Under the pieces are notes generated by a model, which worked only from the letters and a program-made list of their open reading frames with translations, was not told the DNA's origin and made no database searches. DNA of 6,470 bases from Halovulum sp039190275 (lineage in GTDB: Bacteria; Pseudomonadota; Alphaproteobacteria; Rhodobacterales; Rhodobacteraceae): assembly GCA_039190275.1 (NCBI GenBank), contig JBCCYF010000182.1:1-6470 (forward strand), read 5' to 3'. The position numbers and the translations under genes are program-made. Of the stretch, positions 5,994 to 6,470 are shown piece by piece (position 1 is the first letter of the stretch; every line of letters starts with the position of its first letter).

Positions 5994-6470
5994 TCACCGG
6001 TTCCAAAACGTCTCCAGAACCGTGGCTCGGCGGCGTCCATCCGTGCAGATGACCTCAAGTTGTGTGCCCGGGTCCCAATGGGTCATACGCACCATGCCGA
6101 TCGCCACGTTGGTTTCGAAATCCGGAGACCACGCCGCAGAGCTGATGCGCCCGACAGTTTTACCCTGCGCCTGCAGCGACCAGTGCCGGTCGCAGGGCGG
6201 CACTGGCGGACCGTCGATGGAAACAGGGCGGATCTGGCGGACCGGCCCCTCCATTGCCACCCGCAACAGGGCATCGCGACCGATGCAACCAATGGCCGTT
6301 TGCGTGTTGCAGAACCGGCCCAGACCGCATTCATGGGGCGTGTTGCGGCGGCTCATGTCATTGCCAAAACTCAGCAGACCGCTTTCGATGCGCTCAATGG
6401 AATTCGGGCAACCGGCACGAACATCAAGATCCTTGCCCGCCTCAAACAGAGCGTTCCAGAGCGGCATGCC
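5994..6470 (-). CDS. dmdA: GcvT-fold DMSP demethylase, C-terminal part (5' end outside window)
   Basis: The last 158 residues of an aminomethyltransferase-fold protein are present, ending in TGA at 5994-5996. The frame is open to the right edge, and the ATG at 6467 is an internal methionine, not the start. Two stretches, GCPNSIERIESGLLSFGNDM and the following NTPHECGLGRF, carry the acidic and glycine-rich folate-side motif of the GcvT family. SSAAWSPDF and NVAIGMV mark the C-terminal barrel. From memory, the pattern of MPLWNALF, NDMSRRNTPHECGLG and the FWNR end agrees closely with roseobacter DmdA, which transfers a methyl group from DMSP to tetrahydrofolate and releases 3-methylmercaptopropionate. 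Full DmdA is about 365-370 residues, so rather more than half is missing, including the substrate-binding residues. Other GcvT relatives, such as glycine-cleavage T-protein or dimethylglycine-demethylating enzymes, are the alternatives. It is the upstream partner of the acyl-CoA ligase gene, 32 bp away. Confidence 0.8.
   Translation of the reverse strand, partial: GMPLWNALFEAGKDLDVRAGCPNSIERIESGLLSFGNDMSRRNTPHECGLGRFCNTQTAIGCIGRDALLRVAMEGPVRQIRPVSIDGPPVPPCDRHWSLQAQGKTVGRISSAAWSPDFETNVAIGMVRMTHWDPGTQLEVICTDGRRRATVLETFWNR

Noticed and set aside
1..6470. Mobile element, CRISPR array, tRNA or defence system
   Set aside because: No transposase or integrase motifs, terminal repeats, regularly spaced repeats or tRNA-like folds were seen; all four genes are ordinary metabolic or transport genes with similar base composition.

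Overview
The window looks like a chromosomal segment from an alphaproteobacterium, most likely the marine Roseobacter group (Rhodobacterales). The signs are high G+C with strong third-position G/C preference, a BCCT-family transporter, and a gene fragment that reads as the C-terminus of a roseobacter-type DMSP demethylase (DmdA). There are four protein genes, two of them cut by the window edges. I see no rRNA, tRNA, CRISPR array, insertion sequence or phage gene.

Left part (1-2190, minus strand): a copper-exporting P1B-type ATPase (CopA) with two N-terminal metal-binding domains. It is intact in frame for 730 codons and loses about its last 100 residues at the left edge. Just upstream, at 2220-2250, is a promoter with the 19-bp spacer and ACCTTCC...GGAGG dyad expected for the copper sensor CueR/HmrR. 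The regulator gene is not in the window.

Middle (2191-2517): a 327-bp divergent intergenic region. It holds the copA promoter on one side, and on the other an A+T-richer leader of the transporter gene with several short repeats and dyads of unknown function. At 2518-4173 (plus strand) lies a complete 551-residue BCCT transporter. It has the family's aromatic signature but only a very short C-terminal tail, which suggests a nutrient importer rather than an osmosensing one. It ends in a strong hairpin terminator at 4194-4226.

Right part (4333-6470, minus strand): a two-gene unit transcribed toward the transporter. The first gene (cut by the right edge) is a GcvT-fold protein best matching DmdA. 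The second, 32 bp downstream, is a complete 542-residue AMP-forming acyl-CoA ligase that could be the 3-methylmercaptopropionate-CoA ligase (DmdB).

Read together, the transporter, demethylase and ligase would import DMSP, demethylate it on tetrahydrofolate and activate the resulting 3-methylmercaptopropionate to its CoA thioester. That is a compact DMSP-demethylation locus beside an unrelated copper-efflux gene. The substrate assignments are inferences from family and neighbourhood. No clearly new type of system is visible; the most useful leads are this linkage and the uncharacterised repeats in front of the transporter.
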